The position numbers and the translations under genes are program-made. From Listeria kieliensis (GTDB taxonomy: Bacteria; Bacillota; Bacilli; Lactobacillales; Listeriaceae): a DNA stretch of 64,000 nucleotides. The stretch spans positions 496,001-560,000 of the forward strand of contig NZ_LARY01000002.1 in NCBI RefSeq assembly GCF_003369925.1, read 5' to 3'. Shown in pieces: positions 44,222 to 54,218 of this stretch. The notes below the pieces were generated by a model. The model worked only from the letters and a program-made list of their open reading frames with translations. It did no database searches and was not told where the DNA came from. Position 1 is the stretch's first letter. Each line of letters opens with the position of its first letter.

Positions 44222-45037
44222 TCACTCTGAAAACCCACCTTTGAATTTATCCGTTAAAATTTGTTCCGACATAACCCATTGCCGAATGGTCGACTGATAC
44301 ATATTTTGATATTGCCGATAAATCATATCAAGTTCAATTAAAATCGGAATTTGCGGTGAAATATTGCCAAGTGTGTCTTCCGCTAAAAGAGAAGCTGCAA
44401 AAAGCGTTTCCGTCGCAAAAGGAATGATTTCCGCTTCTTTATTCGCCGTAATGAGCAGCATCTCAACACCTTTTTGCTGAGCAATTTTAGCTGCTTCATA
44501 AAGCGTTTCATCTTCCCCACGCAATGTAGAAATAATGATTAAATCACTCGGATCGGCAAAATGCGCGGTCATCAAAATCGTGTGCTGGTCACTTGCGACG
44601 CGGACAAATTTGCCAAGGCGGGAAAACTTAAATTGAAAATCCCCGCCAGCAAATGAATTGAAGCCCATTCCCCAAAAATTGATCGTTTTTTTGCTATAAA
44701 TCGCCTTGCAGAAATGCTCGATCACATCTTCTGCAAAATTGGTATCACTTTGTGTAGCCAGCGCGTGGTAGCTTGCTGTCACACTTGATGAGACAGGCAC
44801 ACTTTCTTCATTGTCTTCAAGCGATAAATTGTAAAGGAAAATCAGTTCCTTATAGTTATTCAAGTTGAGTTTCTTGCAAAAACGTGTAATCGAAGAAGGC
44901 GAAACAGCAACGGTTTTCGCCAGTTCTTCAATTCGTAAAATCGGCTTTTTCGAAACAAAATAGTCTGCAATCACCTGCTCTACAGCGGTAAAGTCCATTC
45001 GGTGCGACTCAATCAACAAAAACAAATTCTCTTGCAA
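44222..45037 (-). CDS. RpiR-family transcriptional regulator (HTH-SIS)
   Basis: A 271-residue regulator. An N-terminal RpiR HTH (AVEQVIADYFVSKKPILRIEELAKTVAVSPSSITRFCKKLNL) is joined to a SIS sugar-phosphate domain (INFWGMGFNSFAGGDFQFKFSRLG, TLRGEDETLYEAAKIAQQKG). The start is TTG at 45037, seven bases after GAGGA. It is the last gene of the EIIBC-EIIA-GH38-RpiR operon and probably controls it in answer to the phosphorylated sugar. Confidence 0.9.
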   Translation of the reverse strand: MQENLFLLIESHRMDFTAVEQVIADYFVSKKPILRIEELAKTVAVSPSSITRFCKKLNLNNYKELIFLYNLSLEDNEESVPVSSSVTASYHALATQSDTNFAEDVIEHFCKAIYSKKTINFWGMGFNSFAGGDFQFKFSRLGKFVRVASDQHTILMTAHFADPSDLIIISTLRGEDETLYEAAKIAQQKGVEMLLITANKEAEIIPFATETLFAASLLAEDTLGNISPQIPILIELDMIYRQYQNMYQSTIRQWVMSEQILTDKFKGGFSE

Positions 45038-45055
45038 AGCTTTTTCCTCACTTTC

Positions 45056-47668
45056 TTAGTTAGGATAAACTACGATTGTCTTAATTTCTCCAGGTTTAAA
45101 GTGCCCAAGCAAAACATCTTTTGTGAAAATTTTCTCGGTGAGGGCTTCGCCGTTTAAATTTGTGAACGCCACCTTCATTTTTCTTGGCAAATGAATTTTT
45201 TCTTCTGGCACTTCTTCTGTCATGTTTGGGTTGAAGAAGCGGATCGCGATACCATCTTTACCCGTTTTGCTAAAGGAACTAAAAACTAACTTTCTAGGTG
45301 AAAGCTGCCATTCTAGCGGCTTTTCGACTTTTTCAGGAAGCGGATTCGAAACAAAGTATTTTAGCGCCGTCGTGAAGGCATTCAAGTTTTGAATTTGGTA
45401 ATATGGCTGGCTGACGGCATAATGTTGGTAATCGCGCATAATTTGGGCTGGATTATAGGTTTTATCAAGCACAAGTGCAAATTTAAAGTGCAATTCCTTT
45501 TCTAACTGGCTATCTGGTGTTTCCACATAGCGATACTGGTTTCCAGATGCGTCTCCAGGGCGACGGATCAAGTCGGGTCGTCCTAGATATCCCACACTTC
45601 GGAACAAAGTTACAGCCATTTGATCAAACTTCTCGCCGACAATTTGATACTCTTTCATGCCTTTAGCAAGAAACGTCCAGCTACTTTTCAGATTATGCAA
45701 ATTCAAATAATGCAGCATCGGGAAAATTGCTGTCGGCTCCTCGCGCCAGTTCAGTTTCTTCCAATCATGCAAATACGGATCAATCACAGGGCGGTTAATC
45801 GTTCCAAATGGTGTATCGGTATAGGAATGCTTCGCTTGGATATCCGTTTGAACGATCAGCCGCATTCTGTGATCTTGCGCACGATTATCCATTTTCAAAT
45901 TAAATTCAATTCGCTCCGTATCCTTCGCGAGCCTCACTTTCATCCGGTAAGGAATCTCAGCGCTCCGCTTTCCGGCCTTGCGATCTTCCAAATCACGCGC
46001 AACCGCAAAGGTTCCAGATACGAATAAGCAGCTTTCTAGTTCGCCTGTTTGGCTGCTCACTTCAGCGTCTGCAAAATCAAGACGATAAATGTCATCGTGA
46101 TAAGCAGGAGAATAATCATAGGTGTCGCCTTCATCCCCGCCATCTTCTAGCCAAAGAAAATCGGCATATTCAGCTCCAGATGCTTTATCGACAAGCATTG
46201 CTTTCCCGTTTTGAAGCGTAAAGCGATACCGCTCGTTTTCGATGGCATGCCTAGTAGTTCGCCCAAATTCGGCTTGCTCCGCTACTTCTTCCACTTGGCA
46301 CGTTACGAAACTAAGTCCCGGGATTTCAATTTCAGCGGATACCGTATGCACATAATAATATTTTTCAGGATCATACAGTGACTCATCGCGTTTAATTTCG
46401 CCGCGGTAGCGCTTCTCCGTGTTCAAAATTTGACAAGCCCACTCCTCCCCTTCTTGCCACAGTCGAATGGATGGCGTCGTGACTGAAACCTCAAAACGCG
46501 CGATTTTTCGGATAGGATAAGGCAAGGTGTTGTAAAAAACAAGATCATTGGGCTGCGTCGTTTTACGGGATTCGGCGATTTTCCTTGTTAAATAATCGAC
46601 AGCGGAGTAGGAAAGTTCATCTGCTTCTTTAAAACGTTCATTGATGATTTGGTTGGTTGCGTCACTATTACATCCCCCAGCACTATCGTGCGCATGGTTG
46701 CGGAGAACAAGCTTCCAAATTTCTTCTAGCAATTCTTTTTTATATGGAATACCGAGCGACTCCGCCATGACCATAAGTGGTTCTAATTGGTAAATCAGTC
46801 GTCGCTCCAACTTGTCATTCATATATTTTTGATCGTAACGCGAGGAATAAATCGAACGATGGATCTTCGAAACGGAGCTTGAAATAAATTCACCAGACAC
46901 TTTCGGCAAATCCTTCCTGTGAATCGCTTTAAAATACGCTTCATAGTGACTTTCGCTTAATTCAGTATCCGTGAGTTTTTCATTGTAAGAAGCGATCCGG
47001 TCTTTCAAGTTGAAGTCAACAAAGCGCTGATCACCACCGACTGGAAGAAGTAACTGATCCGTACCTGCACCTTTAGAGATTTGTGTAACAAGCGTTTCCG
47101 GCTCCTCTTTTTCAATTAAACCAACGCCAACAAAATAGCCATCTTTGATATTAGCAACTGTCACATCCGAACCGTCTTCGCTTGCCCAAATAAAATCGCG
47201 CGACTGCACTTTTTCATTTGGGACCCCGCGCCAGAAAACTGCATCGTGAATGCCCATCCCGCGATAAATCTTCGGCATATCTTTTCCTTGCCCGAACGAA
47301 TCCGGCAGATAGCCAATCTTCATTGCACCACCTAGCTGCGCCGCGCGTTCCAACCCGATCTGCAAATTGCGTACAATTGATTCTCCGCTGATCACCAGTT
47401 CATCTGTTTGCGTATACCAAGGTCCAATAAATAGTTTTCCCGCCTGAACAAGCGCTTCAAGTCGTTCCTTATTTTCCGGACAAAAACGCAAATAATCATC
47501 GACAATACTCATCTGCCCGTCTAACAAATAATAACGAAGCTTGCCCTCTTCAAGCGCGCGAAATACCTCATCCATATGGTAAACAAACTGAACCGAAGAC
47601 TCATTCACCGTAAAATACCATTCAAAATCCCAATGCGTGTGGGAAATCACGTGCACCTTTTTCACCAT
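45056..47668 (-). CDS. GH38 alpha-mannosidase (MngB-like)
   Basis: An 870-residue glycoside hydrolase family 38 enzyme. Zinc-site motif HTHWDFEWYFT (His10, His12, Asp14) and the nucleophile region YLPDSFGQGKDMPKIYRGMGI (split reading) are present, with HAHDSAGG as the third zinc segment. Length matches E. coli MngB (877), which hydrolyses 2-O-(6-phospho-mannosyl)-glycerate. Coupling to a PTS supports a cytosolic phosphomannosyl substrate. The ATG at 47668 follows GAGGTG by six bases. The exact glycoside is not proven. Confidence 0.9.
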   Translation of the reverse strand: MVKKVHVISHTHWDFEWYFTVNESSVQFVYHMDEVFRALEEGKLRYYLLDGQMSIVDDYLRFCPENKERLEALVQAGKLFIGPWYTQTDELVISGESIVRNLQIGLERAAQLGGAMKIGYLPDSFGQGKDMPKIYRGMGIHDAVFWRGVPNEKVQSRDFIWASEDGSDVTVANIKDGYFVGVGLIEKEEPETLVTQISKGAGTDQLLLPVGGDQRFVDFNLKDRIASYNEKLTDTELSESHYEAYFKAIHRKDLPKVSGEFISSSVSKIHRSIYSSRYDQKYMNDKLERRLIYQLEPLMVMAESLGIPYKKELLEEIWKLVLRNHAHDSAGGCNSDATNQIINERFKEADELSYSAVDYLTRKIAESRKTTQPNDLVFYNTLPYPIRKIARFEVSVTTPSIRLWQEGEEWACQILNTEKRYRGEIKRDESLYDPEKYYYVHTVSAEIEIPGLSFVTCQVEEVAEQAEFGRTTRHAIENERYRFTLQNGKAMLVDKASGAEYADFLWLEDGGDEGDTYDYSPAYHDDIYRLDFADAEVSSQTGELESCLFVSGTFAVARDLEDRKAGKRSAEIPYRMKVRLAKDTERIEFNLKMDNRAQDHRMRLIVQTDIQAKHSYTDTPFGTINRPVIDPYLHDWKKLNWREEPTAIFPMLHYLNLHNLKSSWTFLAKGMKEYQIVGEKFDQMAVTLFRSVGYLGRPDLIRRPGDASGNQYRYVETPDSQLEKELHFKFALVLDKTYNPAQIMRDYQHYAVSQPYYQIQNLNAFTTALKYFVSNPLPEKVEKPLEWQLSPRKLVFSSFSKTGKDGIAIRFFNPNMTEEVPEEKIHLPRKMKVAFTNLNGEALTEKIFTKDVLLGHFKPGEIKTIVVYPN

Positions 47669-47680
47669 GTCCTTCACCTC

Positions 47681-48133
47681 TTAAACTTCAATTTCATCCA
47701 TCAACTGTACAAGCTCTGCGGGATCATTCGCCGTAATCAACGTCTCGCGAAAACCGTCATCAATCAGCTTCCGCGCTATCAAACTCAAAATCTTCAAGTG
47801 CTCACTTGCACCTTCTACAGGAATCGTCAGGGCGAGCGCTACTTGAACTGACTTTTGATCCAGTGCCTGCCATTCGATCGGCGTTTTATATTTCACAAGT
47901 AAGAGACCCGGCCTTAGAACCGTTTCACTTTTCCCATGTGGAATCGCAATCCCATCCTTAAACCCCGTTGTTGACTCTTGTTCTCTTAATTTCAAAGCCT
48001 CAACAAAATCCGCTGCTGACTTCACGTAGCCATTTTGATAAGCGACATCCGCAATAATTTGGAATGCCTCTTCCTGTGTAGTTGCCGTTTCATCAAAAAT
48101 AATATTTGCCTCATTAAAAATTTGGTTGTTCAT
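47681..48133 (-). CDS. PTS fructose-family EIIA component of the mannosidase operon
   Basis: A 150-residue EIIA with phospho-acceptor His66 in DGIAIPHGKSE. It overlaps the EIIBC gene by 20 bases and precedes the GH38 gene by 12. It would phosphorylate the EIIBC encoded upstream. ATG at 48133 is taken with AGGAAGTG before it; a GTG three codons earlier lies in the ribosome site. Confidence 0.9.
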   Translation of the reverse strand: MNNQIFNEANIIFDETATTQEEAFQIIADVAYQNGYVKSAADFVEALKLREQESTTGFKDGIAIPHGKSETVLRPGLLLVKYKTPIEWQALDQKSVQVALALTIPVEGASEHLKILSLIARKLIDDGFRETLITANDPAELVQLMDEIEV

Positions 48134-49637
48134 TTCCTTCACTTCCTACTTCTTCATCATTTGGCGGCGTAACTGGAACCGGCTTCCTTGAAAAACCGAT
48201 AATCAGCGCCGTAACCGCAATCCCAGCCGTTATACAAAGAATCCACGATAAAAACGGGATCGGCTGATGATCAATGTAACCAATAAACGTTCCAAGCGGC
48301 GATCCAATTCCACCAAAGAAACGTGCTCCTGAGGCCGCCGCAAGCCCACCAGCAACCGCTGAACCTGCAACATTCGCGATAATCATCCGAATTGGATCCG
48401 CTGCCACAAAAGGAATCGCGCCTTCCGTAACACCAACAAGTCCCATCCCAAGCGCCGCACTTGCAGCCACTTTTTCATCTTTCGAAAATTTGTTTTTAAA
48501 GAAGCGCGTCGCCACCCAAACACCAAGTGGAGCAACTGAAATAGCCGCTTGAACAGCCGTTTGTGGCACAAAGTTCGCATCATTGACCCCATATTTCGCA
48601 AGTGTATCCGTGAAAATCGCCGTTGCAAATACAAGTGCAGTTTTGTTTACCGGTCCACCAAGATCGAAGCCAATCATCGCACCACAAATCATGCCAATTA
48701 AAAGCGGTGCGCTGCTATAATTATCGTTTAGCCAAGTAAGGCCTGCGTACATCTTGTCCATTCCAAAAGCAATCGGTTCCCCAATCACATAGAAGACGAT
48801 CAATGAAATAATCAACGTGGCGATAAACGGAATAATCATAATCGGCACAATCGGTTGTACAATTTTCGGCCATTTAATTTTCTTAAGCAACTTCACCATG
48901 TAGCCTACAATAAAAGCGACAATAATTGCAGCAATAAAACCACCGCCCGCTTTCGTTCCAAGCAGTTCTGGGTCATTCGCGATATAAGCTCCAATCATTG
49001 CAGGCGCGATAGCAGGTTTATCCGCAATGGATTTGGCAACGAAGCCCGAAAAAAGTGGAATCATTAGTTTGAATCCTACCTGCCCAACTTGGAACAAGTG
49101 TGACATGAGTAACCCCATCGTCGTTTTCGTATCAAAGCCCCATTCGACAATCCGCCCCATATCATCTCGTTGAAAAGCGTACAAATTAGCGATCGTCAAA
49201 ATTAAACCAGCAGCAATGACCATCGGAACCATGTACGAAATCCCGCTCATAATATGCGTAAAGAAATTCGTTTTCCCCTTGTCATTCCCGATTTGGACTT
49301 TACCAACTTTAGTCCCTTTTTCCCCGAATATTTCGCCTTTTTGAACAGCCGTGTCAATAAGCCCTGCCGCATCTTCAATCGCAGCAATCGAATTCGTTTG
49401 ATAAAGCTTCTTCCCCGTAAAGCGAACCATGTCCACGCGAATATCCGCAGCAATAATCACGAGATCCGCTTGTTCAATTTCTTCAGACGTCAATTCATTT
49501 TCCGCGCCAATCGCGCCATTTGTTTCTACCTTTATGTTATATCCAAGTTCCTTGGCCGTTTTTTCAAGCGATTCCGCGGCCATATATGTATGCGCTATCC
49601 CTGCTGCACACGCTGTAACAGCAACAATATTTTTCAT
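48114..49637 (-). CDS. PTS fructose-family EIIBC component (mannosylglycerate-type)
   Basis: A 507-residue permease. EIIB with phosphorylated Cys10 (VTACAAGIAHTYMAAESL), a linker, then an EIIC domain with about ten helices and VTEGAIPFVAADPIRM. It lies at the head of the operon with EIIA, GH38 mannosidase and RpiR, as in mannosylglycerate systems (MngA) split into two polypeptides. The ATG at 49637 follows GGAGG; an in-frame extension to 49679 passes through the -10 region. A terminal acidic tail (PPNDEEVGSEGNE) is unusual. Confidence 0.9.
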   Translation of the reverse strand: MKNIVAVTACAAGIAHTYMAAESLEKTAKELGYNIKVETNGAIGAENELTSEEIEQADLVIIAADIRVDMVRFTGKKLYQTNSIAAIEDAAGLIDTAVQKGEIFGEKGTKVGKVQIGNDKGKTNFFTHIMSGISYMVPMVIAAGLILTIANLYAFQRDDMGRIVEWGFDTKTTMGLLMSHLFQVGQVGFKLMIPLFSGFVAKSIADKPAIAPAMIGAYIANDPELLGTKAGGGFIAAIIVAFIVGYMVKLLKKIKWPKIVQPIVPIMIIPFIATLIISLIVFYVIGEPIAFGMDKMYAGLTWLNDNYSSAPLLIGMICGAMIGFDLGGPVNKTALVFATAIFTDTLAKYGVNDANFVPQTAVQAAISVAPLGVWVATRFFKNKFSKDEKVAASAALGMGLVGVTEGAIPFVAADPIRMIIANVAGSAVAGGLAAASGARFFGGIGSPLGTFIGYIDHQPIPFLSWILCITAGIAVTALIIGFSRKPVPVTPPNDEEVGSEGNEQPNF

Positions 49638-49669
49638 AACCTTTCTCCCTCCTTTTTTCGTACAAAATA

Positions 49670-49714
49670 AGTATAGCAACGCGCAAGTGAAATTGGAATA
49701 TGAAAGCGCTATAT
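49670..49714 (-). promoter_or_regulatory. promoter and cre-like site of the mannosidase PTS operon
   Basis: A -10 TATACT (49670-49675, minus strand) with a weak -35. ATGAAAGCGCTATAT (49700-49714, plus strand) matches the cre consensus except at one position and lies just upstream of the -35. Confidence 0.5.
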
Positions 49715-49834
49715 TTGAAGTGCTTTCAGTATTTTAGCGCACCTTGAAAATAATTTCAGAAGGCTGATTAGCCAAGCAAAGAACTTGAGCGAAGAGACGA
49801 TTGGGCTACACTAAAACTAGAGGAGGTCTTTCAA

Positions 49835-50278
49835 ATGAAACAACAAATTGACTATGCAAACACAGCCAAGGGAGCTTACAGCGTCATGATGGAGATGGAG
49901 AAATACCTCAAAACCACACATTTAGACCCCAAACTCCTACAGCTCGTCAAAATCCGCGCATCAGAAATCAACGGCTGCGGCTATTGCTTAAACATGCACA
50001 CACAAGAAGCAAGAAACGCGGGGGAAAGCGAACAACGACTTTATTGCGTGAGCGCTTGGCGCGAATGCACCTTTTATACAGAGGCCGAAAGAGCCGCGCT
50101 TGAACTTTGCGAACACATCACTTTAATCCCGACTAAAGGAGTCCCAGATGCACTTTACGAACGCGTCCGGAAATCCTTTGACGAGAAAGACTATGTCGAT
50201 TTACTTTACGCAATCAACCAAATTAATTGCTGGAACCGCCTGTCGGTCGCAACAGGGACTAAAGCGGTGAAGGCTTGA
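49835..50278 (+). CDS. AhpD/carboxymuconolactone decarboxylase-like protein
   Basis: A 147-residue helical protein with the redox motif Cys48-Gly-Tyr-Cys51-x3-His55 (GCGYCLNMH). This is the AhpD signature, in which the CxxC pair and His act as an alkylhydroperoxidase or disulfide reductase centre. AGGAGG precedes the ATG. It is a single-gene unit flanked by the divergent PTS operon and a strong terminator. Antioxidant activity is likely; the electron partner is unknown. Confidence 0.9.
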   Translation: MKQQIDYANTAKGAYSVMMEMEKYLKTTHLDPKLLQLVKIRASEINGCGYCLNMHTQEARNAGESEQRLYCVSAWRECTFYTEAERAALELCEHITLIPTKGVPDALYERVRKSFDEKDYVDLLYAINQINCWNRLSVATGTKAVKA

Positions 50279-50284
50279 ATATCC

Positions 50285-50322
50285 TAAAGAAGGAGCTTTG
50301 AAAAATCAAAGCTCCTTCTTTA
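50285..50322 (+). terminator. terminator after the AhpD-like gene
   Basis: A perfect 16-bp stem AAAGAAGGAGCTTTGA / TCAAAGCTCCTTCTTT with an AAAA loop and T-rich tail. Confidence 0.9.
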
Positions 50323-50412
50323 TTAATGAACTAGATAGAAAAATTAGAAAAATTCGTTTTTTAAATCTTTCTTATGTTAAAATACAAATAAACAACCAGA
50401 GGAGGCTATCCT

Positions 50413-51594
50413 ATGACCATAAAATTGTTCAAGCGTTATACAAAACTTACTTACTTTTTCCTTTTTGTTAGTTTTGCTATTAACTTTTTGCGTTTTATGT
50501 CCATTCCTTTCCTAACCGTTTATTTAACCAGCAAACTATCCGTTTCACTTGCTTCAATTGGTTTCATTATCGGCGTTCCCGCTTTAGTGCAGCTCATTAT
50601 TGGTTTGTTTGCTGCGCGGATCGTTGATAAAATTTCGTTTAAGTGGGGAACCGTTTTTTCGTTGATCCTGCCATTAGCTGGTCTTTTAGGCTACATTTTT
50701 TTCACCAATTATTCCTTACTTATTCTTTCTTCCATTATTAGTGGTATCGGTTGGTCAATTTACAATCCTTTGATTTTGACCGCTCTCAGCAATACTACCG
50801 CTGAAAGTGAAGTCGATTCGATCATGAATTTAAATTATTGGATCATTAATCTTGGAGGTGCCGCCGGACCGATCATCGGCGTTTTAATTGGCGGTGGGAA
50901 ATCTGCCTTCCCGTTTTTACTTTTCGGGCTCATTTTATTTATACTTTCCCTTTTAGCTATTTGGATAGTTCCAGACAAAATCCATTCAACTCAAAGCCAA
51001 GCAACGACAAAAACCAACTTGCTTCATGATTTTATGACACTACTCAAGGATCGAAACGCTTTACTTCTCTTCGCTTCCTTTTTTTGTATTTTCTTTATCG
51101 AAGTTCAGTATGAAACGAGCTTCTCCATTTATTTAAACCAAACTTTTGGAAATAGTGGCTTAAGTATTGTCGCCACAATGCTCACAATTATTACCATCAC
51201 AATCATCGTTGCCCAGCCGCTATCCATGTTTTTCACAACCAAAAAAAGTAGCCTATTTTTGGCATTCGTTAGCTTTTTCTTTTATACCCTAGCGATCATT
51301 TTGTTCTTTTCGACTAAATCCATTTGGCTTATCCTTGGGGCGGCTATCTTTTTTGCACTCGGAGAAATTTTCATTGCACCTAAATTGCAAGGAATTACCG
51401 CTAAAATTGCGCCACCTCATCTCAAAACGACTTATTTCTCATTCACTACATTAGGAGGAAATCTGGCTTATTTTATTGGTCCAACAGTCGGAAACTTCTT
51501 GCTTGCGAAAAGTAGTACGCTTCTTTTCATTGCACTTATTGCCATTAGCATGCTTGCTTTACTCGCGAACCTAGCACTTCCAAAAACTAAATAA
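50413..51594 (+). CDS. MFS efflux transporter
   Basis: A 393-residue major facilitator with 12 helices. The first half has LRFMSIPFLTVYL and AARIVDKISFKWG (loop 2-3, a variant of the G-x-x-x-D-R/K-x-G-R/K-R motif), then SGIGWSIYNPLILTALSN (motif C-like helix 5 region). It resembles drug-export MFS proteins of the MdtH/YttB type. GGAGG precedes the ATG. It is a lone gene between two strong terminators. Substrate unknown. Confidence 0.87.
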   Translation: MTIKLFKRYTKLTYFFLFVSFAINFLRFMSIPFLTVYLTSKLSVSLASIGFIIGVPALVQLIIGLFAARIVDKISFKWGTVFSLILPLAGLLGYIFFTNYSLLILSSIISGIGWSIYNPLILTALSNTTAESEVDSIMNLNYWIINLGGAAGPIIGVLIGGGKSAFPFLLFGLILFILSLLAIWIVPDKIHSTQSQATTKTNLLHDFMTLLKDRNALLLFASFFCIFFIEVQYETSFSIYLNQTFGNSGLSIVATMLTIITITIIVAQPLSMFFTTKKSSLFLAFVSFFFYTLAIILFFSTKSIWLILGAAIFFALGEIFIAPKLQGITAKIAPPHLKTTYFSFTTLGGNLAYFIGPTVGNFLLAKSSTLLFIALIAISMLALLANLALPKTK

Positions 51595-51602
51595 CCACTT
51601 TA

Positions 51603-51641
51603 CAAAACAAGGTCTTGCGCCGGGCGCAAGACCTTGTTTTG
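51603..51641. terminator. bidirectional 19-bp-stem terminator
   Basis: A perfect repeat CAAAACAAGGTCTTGCGCC around a single centre base (51622) lies between convergent genes and has A/T-rich ends on both sides. Confidence 0.92.
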
Positions 51642-51650
51642 AGTTCCTAT

Positions 51651-52094
51651 TCAAATTTGCTGATCGGATAAAACTTCTAACCCTTTCAGTTTCATGTAAG
51701 CTGCCGCAACGCCCATCCCGGCTTTTGTTTTTCCGCCGAATGAGCCATCATAAATTTGGCAAGCCCCACATGAAGGGCTCTTCTCCTTCAAAATGACCGT
51801 CGTAATTCCCAAAGTTTCTAGCCTGTCAAAAGTTCGTTTTGCGCCTGTTTTATAGGCTTCCGTCACGTCCTGTCCCTCATCGTCCATCACTTTTGCCGTC
51901 CCGTTCCAAACATCAAAACCATCGCCACCCACAATTTCAGCGGGATTTCGCGGCGTCGCAAGTCCACCGATCACTTCCGGACAAAGCGCCAGCGCCTCGC
52001 CTTTAATCACCATTTCCTTCAAAACGAGATTTTCTTTGTGATTTCCGTCATATCTGCAAGGAATTCCCGCTAGACACGCGCTCACCATTTTCAC
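51651..52094 (-). CDS. DUF523 family protein
   Basis: A 147-residue protein with the DUF523 signature: SACLAGIPCRYDG at the N-terminus, LCPEVIGGLATPRNPAEI, and KEKSPSCGACQIYDG. The conserved cysteines (CLAG, IPC, PSCG) suggest metal or thiol chemistry, but no function is established that I can name. The start is GTG at 52094, six bases after GGGGGAG. It lies downstream of psuG on the same strand, with a hairpin between. Confidence 0.87.
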   Translation of the reverse strand: MKMVSACLAGIPCRYDGNHKENLVLKEMVIKGEALALCPEVIGGLATPRNPAEIVGGDGFDVWNGTAKVMDDEGQDVTEAYKTGAKRTFDRLETLGITTVILKEKSPSCGACQIYDGSFGGKTKAGMGVAAAYMKLKGLEVLSDQQI

Positions 52095-52132
52095 AAGACG
52101 CTCCCCCTTCTCTTCTTCTTTTTTACTCTATC

Positions 52133-52171
52133 AAAAAAACGCCATGACTTCAATTTCGAAGCCACAGCGTC
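52133..52171 (-). terminator. terminator after psuG
   Basis: On the minus strand a stem ACGC...GGCTTC / GAAGTC...GCGT with an internal bulge ends in T7, five bases past the stop. Confidence 0.65.
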
Positions 52172-52175
52172 CTTT

Positions 52176-53087
52176 TTATAGATTTTGGTAGGCTTTCGCA
52201 ATCGCTGTACCTACGCGCGCATTATGTTTGACTAGCTCAATATTCGCCTCTAAGCTCTTACCCGCGGTCAATTCTTTCACTTTGCCAAGCAAGAATGGCG
52301 TGACATCTTTCCCGTGAATACCTTTTTCATCTGCTTCCTGGAGCGCTTTCGCAATCACAGCATTGATCTCACTTGCCGGCATCGCATGCTCCTCTGGAAT
52401 CGGATTGGCAATCACAGCACCGCCATCAATCTTAAGGTCCCATTTCGCTTTCAAGCTCTCTGCAACAACGCCTGGCTCATCCGCACGAATCGTCAGCTCG
52501 ACATCACTTGTCCGCGTATAAAATGCTGGAAGCACATCCGTTTTGTAACCAATCACTGGCACGCCTTTAGTTTCCAAATATTCCATCGTAAGGCCAAGAT
52601 CTAAAATGGATTTGGCACCCGCGCAAACTACAGCCACATTTGTTTTCGCCAGTTCCTCAAGGTCCGCCGAAATATCCATCGTCGTTTCTGCCCCGCGGTG
52701 AACGCCACCAATTCCACCTGTAACAAAAATCGGAATCTCAGCTAGCTCCGCACAAATCATCGTAGCCGCAACAGTCGTTGCTCCAAGTTGCTTCGTTGCA
52801 ATCAAATACCCGATATCTCGTCTTGAAACTTTGGCAACACCTGAACTCTTCCCAAAAAGTTCTAGCTCATCATCCGAAAGACCAATCTTGATCTGTCCAT
52901 CGATAATCGCAATCGTTGCGGGAACCGCGCCATTTTCGCGAATGATATCTTCAACCACACGTGCCGTCTCTACATTTTGCGGATAAGGCATCCCGTGCGA
53001 AATAATTGTGGATTCTAGTGCTACAATAGGTTTCCCTGCAAGTTTAGCTTCCTTAACTTCTTCTGAATACGAAAGATATTGTTTCAT
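52176..53087 (-). CDS. psuG: pseudouridine-5'-phosphate glycosidase
   Basis: A 303-residue enzyme that splits pseudouridine 5'-phosphate to uracil and ribose 5-phosphate. Family motifs are [58 protein letters not shown] and [11 protein letters not shown]. The catalytic Lys/Glu and Mn-binding Asp fall in these segments. It overlaps psuK by four bases (ATGA), so the pair is coupled, and it acts after PsuK in the pathway. Confidence 0.93.
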   Translation of the reverse strand: MKQYLSYSEEVKEAKLAGKPIVALESTIISHGMPYPQNVETARVVEDIIRENGAVPATIAIIDGQIKIGLSDDELELFGKSSGVAKVSRRDIGYLIATKQLGATTVAATMICAELAEIPIFVTGGIGGVHRGAETTMDISADLEELAKTNVAVVCAGAKSILDLGLTMEYLETKGVPVIGYKTDVLPAFYTRTSDVELTIRADEPGVVAESLKAKWDLKIDGGAVIANPIPEEHAMPASEINAVIAKALQEADEKGIHGKDVTPFLLGKVKELTAGKSLEANIELVKHNARVGTAIAKAYQNL

Positions 53088-54202
53088 TTTAATTCCTCCA
53101 ATTCTTGTTTTAATTTTGCCGCTGACAGATCTTGGCGTACCGTCGATTTGGACATCAACGTTTTAGCCGCATTAATGCTTCCAGCGCGCACAATATCGCG
53201 AAGGTTACGTCCCGACAGCCAAGCATGAATCACAGCCGAACAAAACGCGTCCCCAGCTCCTGTGACGTCTTGAATATTCCCCACTACAATTGCGGGCTCA
53301 TACAAGATTCCTTCTTCTGCGTTTCCTGCTATCGCCCCGTCTTTCCCATTTGTTACAACCACATTTTGAATCCCAAGATCAAGCCATCTCTGGACAGCTA
53401 GCTTCCAATCTGCCTCTGTCTCGATCTTCATTTTCAGGTAGGTTTCCGACTCGTCGCGGTTACAGATCAGCCAAGAAACACCATCCAAATCCTCCGGCAA
53501 GCGCTGCATCTTCGGTGATGAAACCGGGACAAGAACCAAAGGAACCCCTGCCTCATTTGACACCGCTTTCAAATAACGAATTGTTTCCTGAGGACAATTT
53601 AAATCCGCAACCATTGCCCCTGCATTCACGAGTAGCGCTTCATTTTTCGCAAGCACCTCTGGCGTTAATTCATCATAAGCATCCATATCTGCGAGTGCGA
53701 CATGCAAATTACCATTCTCTTCCAAAACAGCCGTATATGACCCTGTCGCCATCCCAGAAAAAGTAGCAACATAATCCAAATCCATGTGCCGCTCGCTAGC
53801 TCGCTTAATCGCTTCCCAGTCCGCATCCATCCCGGCAACTGTCATAAGAACGGTTTTTCTTCCGAGTCGTCCGAGATTTTCCGCAACATTTCGTGCAACG
53901 CCCCCAGCGCCTTGTGTGGAATGAACCGGATTCGAAGTTCCCAGTTGAACAGCTTCCTTCAAGTAAAACTTGCGATCCACGTTGGCTCCGCCTATACAAA
54001 TAATTCGATTTTCTTCATTTAAAATGTAACCTTTACCTAAAATCCAACCTTTTCGCATCAAGCCAGAAATTAAATTTGCAACTGCCGGACGCGATAAACC
54101 AACGATTTCAGCCAGTTCTTGTTGTGAAATATAGGGATCATTTTGAATCGAGCGATAAATCAGCTCTTCATTTTCGTTCATCTTTTGTCGATCTTGTTTC
54201 AC
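53084..54202 (-). CDS. psuK: HTH-fused pseudouridine kinase
   Basis: A 372-residue protein. Residues about 8-62 are a winged helix ([45 protein letters not shown]), followed by a PfkB kinase: [33 protein letters not shown], and [15 protein letters not shown] with the catalytic Asp. It phosphorylates pseudouridine for PsuG. The fused HTH suggests that the kinase is also its own regulator, and a perfect inverted repeat at its promoter supports this. GTG at 54202 follows GGAGG; the ATG at codon 8 is a possible alternative start. Confidence 0.9.
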   Translation of the reverse strand: MKQDRQKMNENEELIYRSIQNDPYISQQELAEIVGLSRPAVANLISGLMRKGWILGKGYILNEENRIICIGGANVDRKFYLKEAVQLGTSNPVHSTQGAGGVARNVAENLGRLGRKTVLMTVAGMDADWEAIKRASERHMDLDYVATFSGMATGSYTAVLEENGNLHVALADMDAYDELTPEVLAKNEALLVNAGAMVADLNCPQETIRYLKAVSNEAGVPLVLVPVSSPKMQRLPEDLDGVSWLICNRDESETYLKMKIETEADWKLAVQRWLDLGIQNVVVTNGKDGAIAGNAEEGILYEPAIVVGNIQDVTGAGDAFCSAVIHAWLSGRNLRDIVRAGSINAAKTLMSKSTVRQDLSAAKLKQELEELK

Positions 54203-54218
54203 TGCTCCTCCCTCCTCC

